DNA of 64,000 nt from Bacteroidota bacterium (GCA_016124585.1 WGNL01000012.1:1-64000); one strand, 5' to 3'. Shown: positions 32,867-43,600, numbered from the stretch's first letter. Notes: generated by a model not told the origin, from the letters alone. Program-made: numbers and translations.

Positions 32867-33442
32867 TTACCATAACGAAAATAAAATCACAGCCACAACA
32901 ATCACGAGGATAATGATTAGCAAATACTGGAACATGCCCCATTGACTTCGATACTCATTGTAAAGCAATTCCACGCAATCCCGCCATTTCAGCCCTCGGA
33001 CTGCACCTTCATAGCCCATGAAAAAATAGCGTTTTCCCCGGTGCTGGTTGCCGTGTTTACGGAGTATGAAAAAATATTGGTTCAAAAACGCCAATTCAAA
33101 TAGCTCACTGCGGCCTGGGCCTTTGTCTCCCCCAGATTCAATAATCATTTTATTGGTGCCATCAAGCAGTCGCCATCTGCCCTTACTCACATTGCCATCC
33201 ACTGACTGGAGATATTCGCCTCCTTCATTGAAAAAATGGAGGACCGTCTCCTGAAAACCGGGGTCGTCACGAATTTCAAGCCAAGGCTTTCCACCAGGCA
33301 TCACATAAAATTTCTGCTCACGCAAGTCTTCCCCAAGATGCCCGATTTGTGGTAAAATGGCGTCCACAAAATCATCGAGGGAATCCTTGTCTGGCAGGTC
33401 CACCTCAAAGGTTTCTTCGATTTTATCCAGCGGGTTGTCCAT
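32867..33442 (-). CDS. Tail-anchored protein of unknown function
   Basis: 191 residues from ATG 33442; upstream in-frame starts (33508) would add 22 residues. The soluble part is acidic at the N-terminus (KIEETFEVDLPDKDSLDDFVDAIL). It then has strand-like stretches (KFYVMPGGKPWLEIRDD, GRWRLLDGTNKMIIES, QYFFILRKHGNQHRGKRYFFMG). A single C-terminal membrane helix (FQYLLIIILVIVVAVILFSLW) ends the protein with no residues after it, which is tail-anchor topology. There is no signal peptide and no family I recognise. It diverges from the TPR gene at 33567, with the two starts about 125 bp apart, and converges on rnr. Confidence 0.5.
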   Translation of the reverse strand: MDNPLDKIEETFEVDLPDKDSLDDFVDAILPQIGHLGEDLREQKFYVMPGGKPWLEIRDDPGFQETVLHFFNEGGEYLQSVDGNVSKGRWRLLDGTNKMIIESGGDKGPGRSELFELAFLNQYFFILRKHGNQHRGKRYFFMGYEGAVRGLKWRDCVELLYNEYRSQWGMFQYLLIIILVIVVAVILFSLW

Positions 33443-33566
33443 GTTGCAAAAACGATTTTGATGTTTAAGTGGCTCAAAGTTAGGCTTTTGCATTTTTTTG
33501 GTCCGCAATTATTTTACCTGTTGCCTAGCGATGAGGCTAAGTATGCCCTAATTTTGTTGCAAATTC

Positions 33567-35072
33567 TTGCTCAAAAAATTCAATACCTTGCTAAAGCATT
33601 TATCACCCCTTTTTTTCCTGTTGCTGCTGCTTCCTGCCCAAGCCAAAAAGCACTTCGAATGGACCCCTGCGCTTCGGGAAGCCTACAAAAAAACACTCAG
33701 CCTTCGTTTCGTGGAAGCAGAGGCTGACCTCGCCAAAATCCGTTTGAACGACCCCGACAATTTAATGGTGCTACATGTTGAGAATTACCTTGATTTTTTT
33801 CATGTCTATATTAATGAAGAGGAGTCTGAGTTTAAAAAATTAGAAAAAAACAAGGACAAAAGGCTTGAAATTATTGAAGACGAAGGGGATAAAACCTCCC
33901 CATACTACCTGTTTTTACTGGCAGACATACGGCTTCATTGGGCACTAGCCAGGCTTAAATTTGAAGAATATTCGACTGCTTTTTTCGAAACAAACAAAGC
34001 TTTCAAACTTCTTACTAACAATGCGGAGAAATTCCCGAAATTCATGCCTAATAAAAAGGATTTGGGCATTTTACATGCCATTGTTGGCACTATTCCAGAC
34101 AATTACAAATGGACCGTAAACTGGCTCAGCAGCATGGAGGGCTCGATGGAGCAGGGCAAAGAAGAATTGGAGGCTGTGCTCAATTTTGCCCAAAAAGAGG
34201 ATTTTATTTATGAAGATGAAATCTATGTTTATTACGCTTACCTGATGCTACACCTTGAAAATGACAACGAGGAAGCATGGAAAATAATCAATAATGCAAA
34301 GTTGAATCCGGCAGAAAACCCTCTAGCTTGTTTCGTTATGGCTAATGTAGCTATGCGTACGGACCGGGGGGATGAGGCTATTAAAATCCTGTTGAAAAAA
34401 CCGACTGGCAAGCAATACCAACCATTTTACTATCTTGACTATATGCTGGGATTGGCCAAATTGCAGCGGTTAGATGATGACGCTGCTGTTTATCTACAAC
34501 GCTATGTGAACAATTATAAAGGCCGGAATTTCATCAAAGACGCATATCAAAAACTGGCTTGGCATTACCTGCTACAAGGTGACATGGATAGCTACAAAAA
34601 AAACATGAACCTTTGTAAATCAAGAGGATACACAATTGTAGGAAGCGACAAAAGTGCCAATGCAGAAGCTAAGTCGGGTGATATACCAGCCGTTGAATTG
34701 TTGAAGGCTCGGGTGCTTTTTGACGGAGGTCACTTTCAGCGGGCATTTGATATTTTGAAAGAAAAAAAACCGAGTGATTATTTAGCCGAGAAAAACCGCC
34801 TAGAATACCAATACCGAATGGGGCGCATCACCCACAAACTTGGAAGATACAACGAGGCCTTGGCATATTATCAAAATACAATTGACCAAGGTCGTGACAG
34901 CCCCTACTATTTCGCATGCCGTTCAGCACTGGAAAAAGGCCATATTTTAGAGGCTTTAGGCAGAACTAAACAGGCCAAAGCAGCTTTCAATCTTTGTCTC
35001 GATATATCGCCAGAGGACCATAAAACAGGTCTACACCAACAGGCTAAAGCCGGGTTGAGAAGGCTGAAATAA
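33567..35072 (+). CDS. TPR-repeat exported protein
   Basis: 501 residues with TTG start. The choice is supported by the complete signal peptide that begins there (MLKKFNTLLKHLSPLFFLLLLLPAQA); no ATG precedes the hydrophobic stretch. The mature protein is helical, with several TPR-like pairs (ARLKFEEYSTAFFETNKAFKLL, DNEEAWKIINNAKLNPAENPLACFVMANVAMR, GRYNEALAYYQNTIDQG, GRTKQAKAAFNLCLDISPEDH). Its N-terminal part (about residues 40-230) is conserved-looking but not a family I can name. Similar exported TPR proteins occur widely in Bacteroidota. Probably a periplasmic scaffold. It is followed by the tRNA gene. Confidence 0.6.
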   Translation: MLKKFNTLLKHLSPLFFLLLLLPAQAKKHFEWTPALREAYKKTLSLRFVEAEADLAKIRLNDPDNLMVLHVENYLDFFHVYINEEESEFKKLEKNKDKRLEIIEDEGDKTSPYYLFLLADIRLHWALARLKFEEYSTAFFETNKAFKLLTNNAEKFPKFMPNKKDLGILHAIVGTIPDNYKWTVNWLSSMEGSMEQGKEELEAVLNFAQKEDFIYEDEIYVYYAYLMLHLENDNEEAWKIINNAKLNPAENPLACFVMANVAMRTDRGDEAIKILLKKPTGKQYQPFYYLDYMLGLAKLQRLDDDAAVYLQRYVNNYKGRNFIKDAYQKLAWHYLLQGDMDSYKKNMNLCKSRGYTIVGSDKSANAEAKSGDIPAVELLKARVLFDGGHFQRAFDILKEKKPSDYLAEKNRLEYQYRMGRITHKLGRYNEALAYYQNTIDQGRDSPYYFACRSALEKGHILEALGRTKQAKAAFNLCLDISPEDHKTGLHQQAKAGLRRLK

Positions 35073-35145
35073 AGCCCTGGATTAGGCTTGAGCTCAATTT
35101 TGAAAAACTTTTTTTCCGAAGCAACTAAAAAAAAACAAAATCAGC

Positions 35146-35153
35146 TATATTTG
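35146..35153 (+). promoter_or_regulatory. Candidate -7 box of the tRNA gene
   Basis: TATATTTG matches the TAnnTTTG consensus 18 bp upstream of the tRNA 5' end. No clear TTG is seen at the -33 position. Confidence 0.35.
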
Positions 35154-35171
35154 CGCCCGCTTCCGTAAAAT

Positions 35172-35245
35172 GGCGAGGTAGCTCAGCTGGTTAGAGCGTG
35201 CGATTCATAATCGCAAGGTCGGGAGTTCAAGTCTCCCTCTCGCTA
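35172..35245 (+). tRNA. tRNA with CAU anticodon (Met, elongator type)
   Basis: A 74-nt cloverleaf. Acceptor GGCGAGG pairs with TCTCGCT (two G-U pairs); the D arm is GCTC-AGCTGGTTA-GAGC. Anticodon stem TGCGA/TCGCA encloses TTCATAA, so the anticodon is CAT. The T arm is GGGAG-TTCAAGT-CTCCC, and the discriminator is A. CCA is not encoded. The first pair is G-U rather than the mismatched 1-72 pair of initiator tRNA, and the three G-C pairs typical of initiator anticodon stems are absent, so it is elongator Met. A lysidine-modified Ile tRNA, which also has CAU, cannot be excluded. Confidence 0.93.
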
Positions 35246-35246
35246 C

Positions 35247-35284
35247 AAAAAAAGCCCGCACACCTAACGGTGGCGGGCTTTTTC
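35247..35284 (+). terminator. Terminator after the tRNA
   Basis: GCCCGC (35254-35259) plus CACC pair with GGTG plus GCGGGC (35273-35278) around TAAC with one bulged A, followed by T5. It starts directly after the tRNA 3' end. Confidence 0.85.
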
Positions 35285-35361
35285 AGTTTTTTGCCTGTAA
35301 TTTTGGTAGGAGCTGACTTCAGAATTCACGCTAAAATCAAGACCTGAATTTCATAATTTGC

Positions 35362-36909
35362 TTAAAGCGCCTCTTCGGGCAATTTCCCTCGCTGTTTGTA
35401 GGCTTCGTTAATCATTTCAAACAAAGCCTTTAGGCTGTTTGTGCTTGGGTCCTTAGTTTCTAGGATAAAATCGGCACCCTTTCCGTTCACCTTAAGATTC
35501 ATTTCCTTATAGATATTGGTATCAAATCCTCCAACAGCATCTTGCAAAGCTGCAAAATCAAACCATCCCGCAAGTGTCTGATTATCAAAGGATTTGAGAG
35601 CAACCGTTCCTTCTCCGCCAGTCTCACCAGCCTTCACTTTGTTGAAAAGTGCCTCATCAGAACAGAAGGTCAACATGCCATTTTTCAAAATTAACTTGCC
35701 CAAACCTTTATTAACAGTAATATTGAAATCCTCGTTTCCAACAGACCTCACTGTGAACACGCCTTTTTCGACTTCTTTTAGCTTGCCGCCTTTGACAGCA
35801 TTTTGAAGTAGGTCACGGGCCTTTGCCTCATTCTTCAAACTCAAGGAAACCAAAATTTTTGCATCTTTCAAATTTTTTGCTCCAAAGCCTGCTATCATGA
35901 CATCCCCACCTAGGGCATCAACGAGGTCGCTGCGTTTGATGCCAATATCGTTGAGCGCAAAATCTGCGTATTTTTTGCTGCTTGGGCGCTCACTCAGAAA
36001 TCTGTCGATTCCCACTAGGTCAAGTGCCAACACGGTAGCGAAAGTCATTTTCTCGTTTGGCAGCACTTTGCTGAAATCTGCAGTGGCTTCTTTTTTGAAA
36101 AAACGACCGATAAAATCCTCTCCCAATTTACTGTTGATTTCAAAATCGGAGTGCCCGATCATTTTCCCATTTTCAAAATCAGCGTAACTGCTGATGAAAT
36201 TGTCCTTCAGTGCCTCTGGCTTCACGTCTATCATGCTGAGTGCGAAGCCAGCACCGCTATTCTGAGCTAATGGATTGGTGGAAAGATAGCTGGTAATATC
36301 GTGGTTGGCAGAAAGTGCCCTTTGGAGCTTGGCATCTTTGGCGACCTTGTTGTCTTTATCCAATTTAAAGGCAGAAATGAAATGTTGTTCAAACTCTTCA
36401 GAGGCATCATTTGAAAAGGCAAAAACGGCCAAAGACTTGTTCCAACCCATAATTGAATTGCCGCCTTCGTCAATTATTTTAATGCCTTCCTTTTCCGTAA
36501 TCCCAGTTTTGCTGGATTTCATCAAGGTTTCAAAAGCAGCAGCATCTTTCAGTGGAACGTAAAAATAGGTTGTCATCACCTCTGGGTTCTGCTCGTCGAA
36601 AGCTGTAGCGGCATAAATTTTACCGTTCAAATCCACACCAGATGCCTTCGGGTCAAGAAGTACATGAGCTATGTCCGGGTTTTGCTTTTCCGATTCAGAA
36701 ACCATGTTTTTATAAAAATCCATTTCCTTAACCGACTCGAAATCAGCCTTTTGCATCAATTTATTCAAATCGATGGCCGTGATACTGGTTGAATTTGAAG
36801 GAACGTAGGCAAGTGCGTCACTTGGAGTAGATGCTTCTTTTTTACAGGCAATTACCATGCAAATGATACTGACCAAAACGAAGCTTGAAAATGCTTTCAT
36901 GAAATTCAT
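35362..36909 (-). CDS. DUF4836 family lipoprotein
   Basis: 515 residues from ATG 36909. A second ATG three codons on (36900) is equally possible, and a longer reading to 36957 adds residues ahead of the signal peptide. The signal peptide MNFMKAFSSFVLVSIICMVIAC has a lipobox Cys22 followed by Lys-Lys-Glu. The mature N-terminus ALAYVPSNSTSITAIDLNKLMQKAD is the DUF4836 start. The body has a repeated pattern of beta-sheet domains (DFILETKDPSTNSLKALFEMINEAY at the end). The family is found almost only in Bacteroidota and has no established function. It diverges from purL, with 211 bp between the starts. Confidence 0.75.
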   Translation of the reverse strand: MNFMKAFSSFVLVSIICMVIACKKEASTPSDALAYVPSNSTSITAIDLNKLMQKADFESVKEMDFYKNMVSESEKQNPDIAHVLLDPKASGVDLNGKIYAATAFDEQNPEVMTTYFYVPLKDAAAFETLMKSSKTGITEKEGIKIIDEGGNSIMGWNKSLAVFAFSNDASEEFEQHFISAFKLDKDNKVAKDAKLQRALSANHDITSYLSTNPLAQNSGAGFALSMIDVKPEALKDNFISSYADFENGKMIGHSDFEINSKLGEDFIGRFFKKEATADFSKVLPNEKMTFATVLALDLVGIDRFLSERPSSKKYADFALNDIGIKRSDLVDALGGDVMIAGFGAKNLKDAKILVSLSLKNEAKARDLLQNAVKGGKLKEVEKGVFTVRSVGNEDFNITVNKGLGKLILKNGMLTFCSDEALFNKVKAGETGGEGTVALKSFDNQTLAGWFDFAALQDAVGGFDTNIYKEMNLKVNGKGADFILETKDPSTNSLKALFEMINEAYKQRGKLPEEAL

Positions 36910-37065
36910 TTGATATGATTTTGTGAAAAATGGAAGTTCAATTTTAGCTGTAAGCACTCATGATATGTGCTTTACTTGGATAAAACGCAGTTTTATTTCG
37001 ACGGCACAACAATTTTGAAACAAAAACGAAATTTTTTACGAAATGATTATTCCTGGAAACAAGCA

Positions 37066-37093
37066 TTGGCAAGGCCCCACCTTGCTATCTTTG
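37066..37093 (+). promoter_or_regulatory. Promoter of purL
   Basis: TTG (37066-37068) and TATCTTTG (37086-37093) with a 17-bp spacer match the Bacteroidota consensus. The -7 box is 28 bp before the ATG at 37121, leaving a leader of about 20 nt, too short for a purine riboswitch. Confidence 0.6.
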
Positions 37094-37120
37094 CCGCTCG
37101 TTTCAAACATTTAACGTTTC

Positions 37121-39355
37121 ATGCAAACCACTGAATTGGAAATATCAGCGACTACAGCCTCCCAACTAGGCCTTAGCGCTGAGGAATTTGAGAAGATAAA
37201 AGAGGTATTGGGGCGCATGCCCAATTTTGTGGAACTAAGTATTTATTCCGTCATGTGGTCGGAACACTGCTCCTATAAAAACTCTATCAAATGGTTGAAA
37301 ACCCTGCCACGGGAAGGAAAACGACTGCTAACTGGTGCTGGTGAGGAAAACGCTGGCCTTGTTGACATAGGCGATGGTGTTGCATGTGCTTTTAAAATTG
37401 AATCACACAACCATCCTAGTGCCATCGAACCATACCAAGGCGCTGCGACTGGTGTCGGCGGCATCCACCGGGATATTTTCACGATGGGTGCAAGGCCAAT
37501 TGCATGCTTGAACTCGCTTCGATTCGGGAACCCAGATCTACAACACATGAAAGGTTTGGTAAAAGGTGTTGTGAAAGGAATTGGGGACTATGGAAACAGC
37601 TTTGGTGTGGCTACCGTCGGAGGTGAAGTGTTTTTTGATGAATGTTTCAATCAAAACATTCTTGTTAACGCCATGTCAGTTGGAATCGCAAAGGTTGGCG
37701 AAACTGTTTCGGCTTCTGCTGATGGCCCTGGAAACCCAGTTTTTATCGTTGGGTCTCGGACAGGAAAGGATGGAATACATGGGGCAACTTTTGCAAGCGC
37801 AGACTTACATGAAGAAAGTCACGAAGACCTCCCAGCTGTCCAAGTTGGTGATCCTCTCCAAGAAAAACTGTTGCTTGAGGCCAGCCTTGAGGCTATTAAA
37901 ACTGGTGCAGTTGTAGGTATGCAAGACATGGGCGCCGCCGGAATAACTTGCTCTACGTCTGAAATGAGTGCAAAAGCTGGCACAGGTATGAAGATTGATT
38001 TAACCAAAGTACCTACTCGTCAGGACAAAATGCAAGCATGGGAAATACTCCTATCCGAGAGTCAGGAACGGATGTTAATCGTTGGAAAAGCAGGTGAGGA
38101 ACAGCCACTTTTTGATGTGTTCGAAAAATGGGATTTGGAGTGCGTCCAAATTGGAGAGGTGACCGACACAGGCACATTGGAGTATTATTACCAAGGCGAA
38201 AAAGTGGCTGAAGTACCCGCCAACTCTCTTGTTTTAGGAGGTGGCGCCCCCGTTTATGAACGAGATTACACGAAGCCAACCTACATGTCAGAAGTCAGTA
38301 AGTTTCGGCTGAACAAGTTAGAAATACCCAAGAATTACAAAGATGCTGCACGAAAACTGTTCTCACTGCCAAACCTGGTGTCAAAACGGTGGGTCTATGA
38401 GCAGTACGACAGTATGGTGCGTACCAATAATTTAAGTTTCAACGCACCCTCTGATGCAGCTTTAATCCGCGTCAAGGGCTCTAAAAAATCTTTGGCGGTT
38501 ACCGTAGATTGCAATTCTGCCTATGTCTATGCTGACCCTTACACCGGAGCTATGATTGCAGTTGCTGAAGCTGCAAGAAATATTATTTGCACTGGTGCAG
38601 TACCCATTGCAATTACAAATTGTTTAAACTTTGGAAATCCCTACAACCCTGAAGTTTTTTATCAATTTGTTCAAGCTGTCAAAGGCATTGGTGATGCTTG
38701 CCGCAAGTTTAATACACCAGTTACAGGCGGCAATGTCAGCTTCTACAACCAAAGCCAACTGGGTGATAAAACAGAACCTGTCTACCCTACACCAACCATT
38801 GGAATGCTGGGCATTTTGGAGGACATTTCACATCAGACAACACTCAACTTCAAGGCAGAAGGTGATGTTATTTACATGCTAGGAAATATCATGAACGACC
38901 TCGGAAGTTCTGAATATTTAAGAAATGTTATAGGTGTAAAGCACTCACCAGCACCTCATTTCGACTTGCACGAAGAATTTGAAATTCAGCAGTTGATTCG
39001 TCAGCTTATCCGAAAAAAATGGTTGAACTCTGCCCACGACGTATCTGATGGTGGCTTGTTCGCCAACCTGATGGAAAGTGCCATTGCTAGCGGTCTCGGT
39101 TTCAATGTTGAAACAGTGGATACGTTCAGAAAAGACTGTTTCTTATTTGGAGAAAGTCAAAGCCGTGTGGTTGTCAGTCTTCCACCAGACAAAGAAGATG
39201 AGTTCCAAAGTTTACTGATAAACAACAATGTTTCTTTTACAAAACTGGGCGAAGTTTTTGGCACTGAGGTTGTAATAGATTATGAAAAATACGGAAGTGT
39301 AGCAGAATGGAAGGCAATATTTGACAATACATTGGGTGAAAAATTTGATAATTAA
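37121..39355 (+). CDS. purL: Phosphoribosylformylglycinamidine synthase subunit PurL
   Basis: 744 residues, the small (PurLQS-type) form. Conserved stretches include YSVMWSEHCSYKNSIKWLKTLP, FKIESHNHPSAIEPYQGAATGVGGIHRDIFTMGARPIA, DMGAAGITCSTSEM, DGVACAF, GGNVSFYNQ and NSAHDVSDGGLFANLMESAI, covering both pairs of AIRS-like domains. It converts FGAR, glutamine-derived ammonia and ATP to FGAM, the fourth step of purine synthesis. It needs PurQ and PurS, which are not in this window. Length and motifs are normal. It has its own promoter and stands apart from other purine genes. Confidence 0.95.
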   Translation: MQTTELEISATTASQLGLSAEEFEKIKEVLGRMPNFVELSIYSVMWSEHCSYKNSIKWLKTLPREGKRLLTGAGEENAGLVDIGDGVACAFKIESHNHPSAIEPYQGAATGVGGIHRDIFTMGARPIACLNSLRFGNPDLQHMKGLVKGVVKGIGDYGNSFGVATVGGEVFFDECFNQNILVNAMSVGIAKVGETVSASADGPGNPVFIVGSRTGKDGIHGATFASADLHEESHEDLPAVQVGDPLQEKLLLEASLEAIKTGAVVGMQDMGAAGITCSTSEMSAKAGTGMKIDLTKVPTRQDKMQAWEILLSESQERMLIVGKAGEEQPLFDVFEKWDLECVQIGEVTDTGTLEYYYQGEKVAEVPANSLVLGGGAPVYERDYTKPTYMSEVSKFRLNKLEIPKNYKDAARKLFSLPNLVSKRWVYEQYDSMVRTNNLSFNAPSDAALIRVKGSKKSLAVTVDCNSAYVYADPYTGAMIAVAEAARNIICTGAVPIAITNCLNFGNPYNPEVFYQFVQAVKGIGDACRKFNTPVTGGNVSFYNQSQLGDKTEPVYPTPTIGMLGILEDISHQTTLNFKAEGDVIYMLGNIMNDLGSSEYLRNVIGVKHSPAPHFDLHEEFEIQQLIRQLIRKKWLNSAHDVSDGGLFANLMESAIASGLGFNVETVDTFRKDCFLFGESQSRVVVSLPPDKEDEFQSLLINNNVSFTKLGEVFGTEVVIDYEKYGSVAEWKAIFDNTLGEKFDN

Positions 39356-39434
39356 CAGCTTTTTTCACTGTATTTTCACTTCGCTTTCCAAAATTAGATT
39401 ACTTAAAATCAAACAATCATAAATTATTTTGAGC

Positions 39435-40571
39435 ATGAAAAATCTTGTGGTTATACTTTTTGCCTTTGTAGCATTTGCTTTTAGTTGCAAAGAAGGAATG
39501 GGTGGGGGAAGTGGCCTCAATATTTCGGGAGCCATTTCAAATGCTGGCAACATGCAGGTTTATTTTGACAAGGTGGGCTTAAACCCTGAAAGTCCCAACT
39601 TAGTAATTACGAAGTCTGACGCAGATGGATCAGGTAAGTTTTCTCTGAACCTCCCTGAACGCCCTGCGGCAGGAATTTACAGGCTTCGGGTTGGTGAGCA
39701 ACAAATTTTTTTGGTGCTTGATGGAAGCGAGAAAGACATTGAAGTAAAAGGCGACCTGGCCAATTTGAACCAGTTTCAGTATGAAGTGAATGGTTGTGAA
39801 AGCTGCCCTGGCTACCGTGACATGATGCAAAAATTGGTAGCAAAACAAGCACAACCTGCTGATGTTCAGGCATATATTGAAAACGCCCCAAATGCTATGG
39901 CAAGCGTTTTAGTTGCCTTGCAGGCTTTTGGCAGCAATCCTGCTTTCGTTGAGATTCATAAAAAAGCAAAAGCAAAATTGGAAGCAGCGTACCCAGGTTC
40001 AGACTATGTCAAAGATTACGACAATTTTTTGACCAATATGTCCAAAGTACAGCAGCCGAATAATAATGGATTGACATTTTACGAAGAATCGCAACGACAA
40101 CCTGCCCCGGATATCAAACTTCCTAGCCCAAGCGGAAAGGAATACGCACTTTCAGATTTGAAAGGCAAAGTTGTGCTGCTTGACTTTTGGGCTAGTTGGT
40201 GCAGGCCTTGTCGCATGGAAAATCCAAATGTGTTGAAAGCTTACAATACTTATAAAGACCAAGGTTTCACAGTTTTCAGTGTTTCCCTTGATGGCATAGA
40301 TTCTCGAATGGAGCAGATGATTGGTAATGACCCTGCAAAATTGAAGGAAGCCAAGGAAAATGAAATCAAAAAGTGGAAAGGCGCCATCGAACAGGACGGG
40401 CTTATTTGGCCGACCCATGTCAGTGACCTGAAAAAATGGGAATGTGCCCCTGCACGTGCCTACGGCGTTAGCAGCATTCCTCGTGCTTTTTTGATTGATA
40501 AAGAAGGACGGATTGCTGCAACTGGTATGCGTGGAGAGCAATTGGAAGAAACCCTGAAAAAACTGCTTTAA
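39435..40571 (+). CDS. TlpA-like thiol:disulfide oxidoreductase lipoprotein
   Basis: 378 residues from ATG 39435; a TTG two codons earlier is less likely. The lipobox Ala-Phe-Ser-Cys gives Cys18. The N-terminal region (about 25-110: LNISGAISNAGNMQVYFDKVGLN...GIYRLRVGEQQIFLVLDGSEKDIEV) looks like the DUF4369 beta domain that often precedes TlpA modules in Bacteroidota. The C-terminal thioredoxin fold (about 225-378) contains LLDFWASWCRPCRMENPNV with the redox pair Cys-Arg-Pro-Cys, and the cis-Pro in GVSSIPRAFLID. Likely a periplasmic disulfide reductase anchored to a membrane. Its redox partner is not identifiable here. It ends in a terminator shared with the convergent GH3-fusion gene. Confidence 0.82.
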   Translation: MKNLVVILFAFVAFAFSCKEGMGGGSGLNISGAISNAGNMQVYFDKVGLNPESPNLVITKSDADGSGKFSLNLPERPAAGIYRLRVGEQQIFLVLDGSEKDIEVKGDLANLNQFQYEVNGCESCPGYRDMMQKLVAKQAQPADVQAYIENAPNAMASVLVALQAFGSNPAFVEIHKKAKAKLEAAYPGSDYVKDYDNFLTNMSKVQQPNNNGLTFYEESQRQPAPDIKLPSPSGKEYALSDLKGKVVLLDFWASWCRPCRMENPNVLKAYNTYKDQGFTVFSVSLDGIDSRMEQMIGNDPAKLKEAKENEIKKWKGAIEQDGLIWPTHVSDLKKWECAPARAYGVSSIPRAFLIDKEGRIAATGMRGEQLEETLKKLL

Positions 40572-40589
40572 AAATAGGAACTGTTTCAA

Positions 40590-40627
40590 CAAAAAGGGAT
40601 GCCGTTTCACCACTGCATCCCTTTTTT
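40590..40627. terminator. Bidirectional terminator
   Basis: CAAAAAGGGATGC (40590-40602) and GCATCCCTTTTTTG (40614-40627) form a stem of 12-13 bp flanked by A and T runs, between two convergent genes ending at 40571 and 40650. It should serve both. Confidence 0.85.
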
Positions 40628-40649
40628 GTTTGTAAAATCATATAAAAAA

Positions 40650-43600
40650 TTACCCTCCAGCCCCTTCCTCCATTTCGATTTCTTCTTCCAATTCCAGCTC
40701 TGGTAAACTATTATCGAATGTTCCAAAAGCGCTGTAAACGACTTCATGAATTCGGCTTCTCACATTTTCTGTGAAAATCTTTCCGTTACGTGAACTTGGA
40801 TTTACCCGGTTCGAAAGAAAAACATAGACCAAACGCTGTTCTGGATCTACCCAAACACATGTTCCTGTAAAGCCAGTATGCCCATAAGTTTTCGGAGAAG
40901 CATGGCTAGAGTAAGTTGGGTATTTTCGTTTTACTGGCTTATCAAAACCCAAGCCACGGTGATTGGTGTACTTATTGGTCACAAAATCTTCAATGGTGGT
41001 TTTATCATAAAATTGGAGGCCGCCATAGCTTCCATCATTCAACAACATTTGAAACAGTACCGCCAAATCTTCGGCATCGCTGAAAATACCCGCACTGCCT
41101 CCAACCCCGCCCAATAATGCTACACATGGGTCATGTACTGTGCCTTGCACCAGTGTTTTTCGCCAATAATTGTCCTGTTCAGTAGGTATGATTCGCTTTT
41201 TAGGGAATTTTTCCAGTGGATTGAAAGTGATGGTTCGTAGACCAAGTGGACGATATATATTTTCAAAAACATACTCGTTCAAAGGCTTAGCAGTTATGGC
41301 CTCTACGACATCTTTGAGCAAGTAAAAGTTTACATCGCTGTATCTGAATTGAGGTTTCGATGAAACTGGAAGATTAAATACCCGCTTGCGTATTGTATCT
41401 TGAAAATCTTTCCGGAAGTAAAGGCCATCGGCAACCTTTACGCTGTAATTTCCCTTCCGTTTGCGACAGAAATAATCGTTGCAGCCCTTGGCAGGCACAT
41501 TTTTACCAGAAAAAAAACGGGAGAGCGGCATTTGTGCTTGGAGTCCTGACTGGTGAAGAAGAAGCTGTTTAATTTTGATTTTCCCAACGGCAGAACCGTT
41601 AGGCACGCTAATGTAGTCCTCCACTTTTCCATCCAAATCAAGTTGCTTGGACTGCACCAATTTCATCGCAACCATTGTGGTTGCTGATACTTTGGTCATT
41701 GAAGCAATATCATACAAATCATTGTTTTTTACCTCTTCCGCTTTTTTGCTGTAAGTGAAATGGCCAAAGCTTTTCGAAAAAATGACCTGCCCATCTTTCG
41801 CAATGGCAACTTGGCATCCTGGAAAAACACCGTTGTCGATAGCTGACTCAGCAATAGCATTGATACCAACCAAGCGTTCTTCAGAAATACCTACATCTTC
41901 AGCCTCGCCAAAAGCGAGTCGAACGGGTTTGCGGTTTATTGAACTGCCAAAAGCAAGGCTTTCGTTTATCGTGAGCGGGAGTTTTCCTGCTGCATTTACA
42001 CCTCCAAATAATAGTTGGGCTGCGTAGGACTCTGTGAATTTGTTCTTTTCAAAGATTTGCAGGCAACTAACGCTATTTGAAAAATAACGCAAGTTTTTAG
42101 GGTTGCCAAAATTTAATACGATGACTTTCGACTGCTCAGCCATTAGGTTCAAGCTTTCAATAAAAGACTTGTGAAACCCAGGTTGCAAGTCAATTTTATC
42201 CAGTACAACAACTGCCATAGGTTGTTTATCTGACTGCTCTATTTTGATTGGCAAAAGTTCGCCAGAAGCTGAAACTGGATTATCTATTTCACGAAAGTCA
42301 GCATACTTGGAAAACAGTTTTTCAAAATCCCTAAAGCTCTCTTGTGAATATTTAAATATTTGGAAATCAGTGTCGTAGATTTGTTTAAGGGGTAAATTTT
42401 CTTTTTTGTCCCGGGCGAGCACTACGGAGTTTTCGAATAATTTACCGATGAAAAAATCCCATCGAGGGTCTTCAAAATAACAGACGGCCCTATCCACATT
42501 CGCATCAAAATTTGCAGCTCTGAGTTGGACTTTGTGGACAATTTGCGGTGCCCTTTTCTCTGAAATAGAAACAAACTTTACGGGTTTATGTGTCAAGCTG
42601 TCGTGTGGGATTATCGAAAGTTTAACCGGGAGTTCCCCTCCATTTACCCATGATTTAGCGAGTAAAACTCTCCGAACCCTTTTGTCAAGGTCCAGTTCGC
42701 TGATTTTATCAGAGTCAATGAGTTGTTGAAACGCTTCAAAGACCCGTGTTGGATTCGTTGTGACCACCAGTTCTGCCCCAGCCAAAAGTTTCTTTTCTGG
42801 GGCCTCATCATTTCCTAATTGCATGGCCATCAAGCCTTTGAACCCTAAATACCTATTTAAATAGCTTCGAACGTATGAAGGTGGCAAGCTGCTTAAAGTA
42901 TCTTGATTGAAAATTTTATCACTGACCATCAAGCCTCCTAAACCCTTTTTTATTTGAGTCAAAAACCTATTCAAAGCCACTCTTCGAAGCGAGTCATTTT
43001 CATTGAATTCAAGCTTGGAAAAATTATCGCCAATTGCGAGTATCCGGTTGCTTTGGAGATTTCCATATAATCTATTAAATCGCTTCTCCAAGGCTATTTC
43101 ATCTCCCTCAAATGTCTGATAGTCAAATGTTTGTGAGGTAGAATCATCCATTTTGAGGGTTGGGCCAAATGTCAGGTTTATCCCCAACGCCTTTGATTCA
43201 TTAATCCATTTCTGTTCAAGGAAAATTGTCAAAGCTTCTGAATCAATAGCAGAAACTGAAGCGGGAAGAGGGAAGTTTTTAAGCCCAGAGAATTGGTTAC
43301 TCAACGAGACTTTTTGGTCAGTTGCAATGAACAATGGTAAGTTGCTGCTCCTCTGCAAGCTGTCAGTAGCGTACATGAATTCTGAAACACTGGCTTGGTG
43401 AATCAAAACACCACCTACCAGACCAACTGCTGTTTTTTCAAAAACCATTTGCTGTTGGAGCGAATCCTGAAGTGTAGCATCAAACAGAATAAGTTGTCCA
43501 ATCTTTTCATCCAAACTCAAGCCCGCCAACACGACGTCAACTTGAGCTGTATCTGCACCGCTGAAGGGTGGGATACCGGTCCCTGCCCTTCTCTTGCTGT

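Noticed and set aside
37000-37120. Purine riboswitch upstream of purL
   Set aside because: The promoter leaves a leader of only about 20 nt, and no riboswitch-like pairing is seen.
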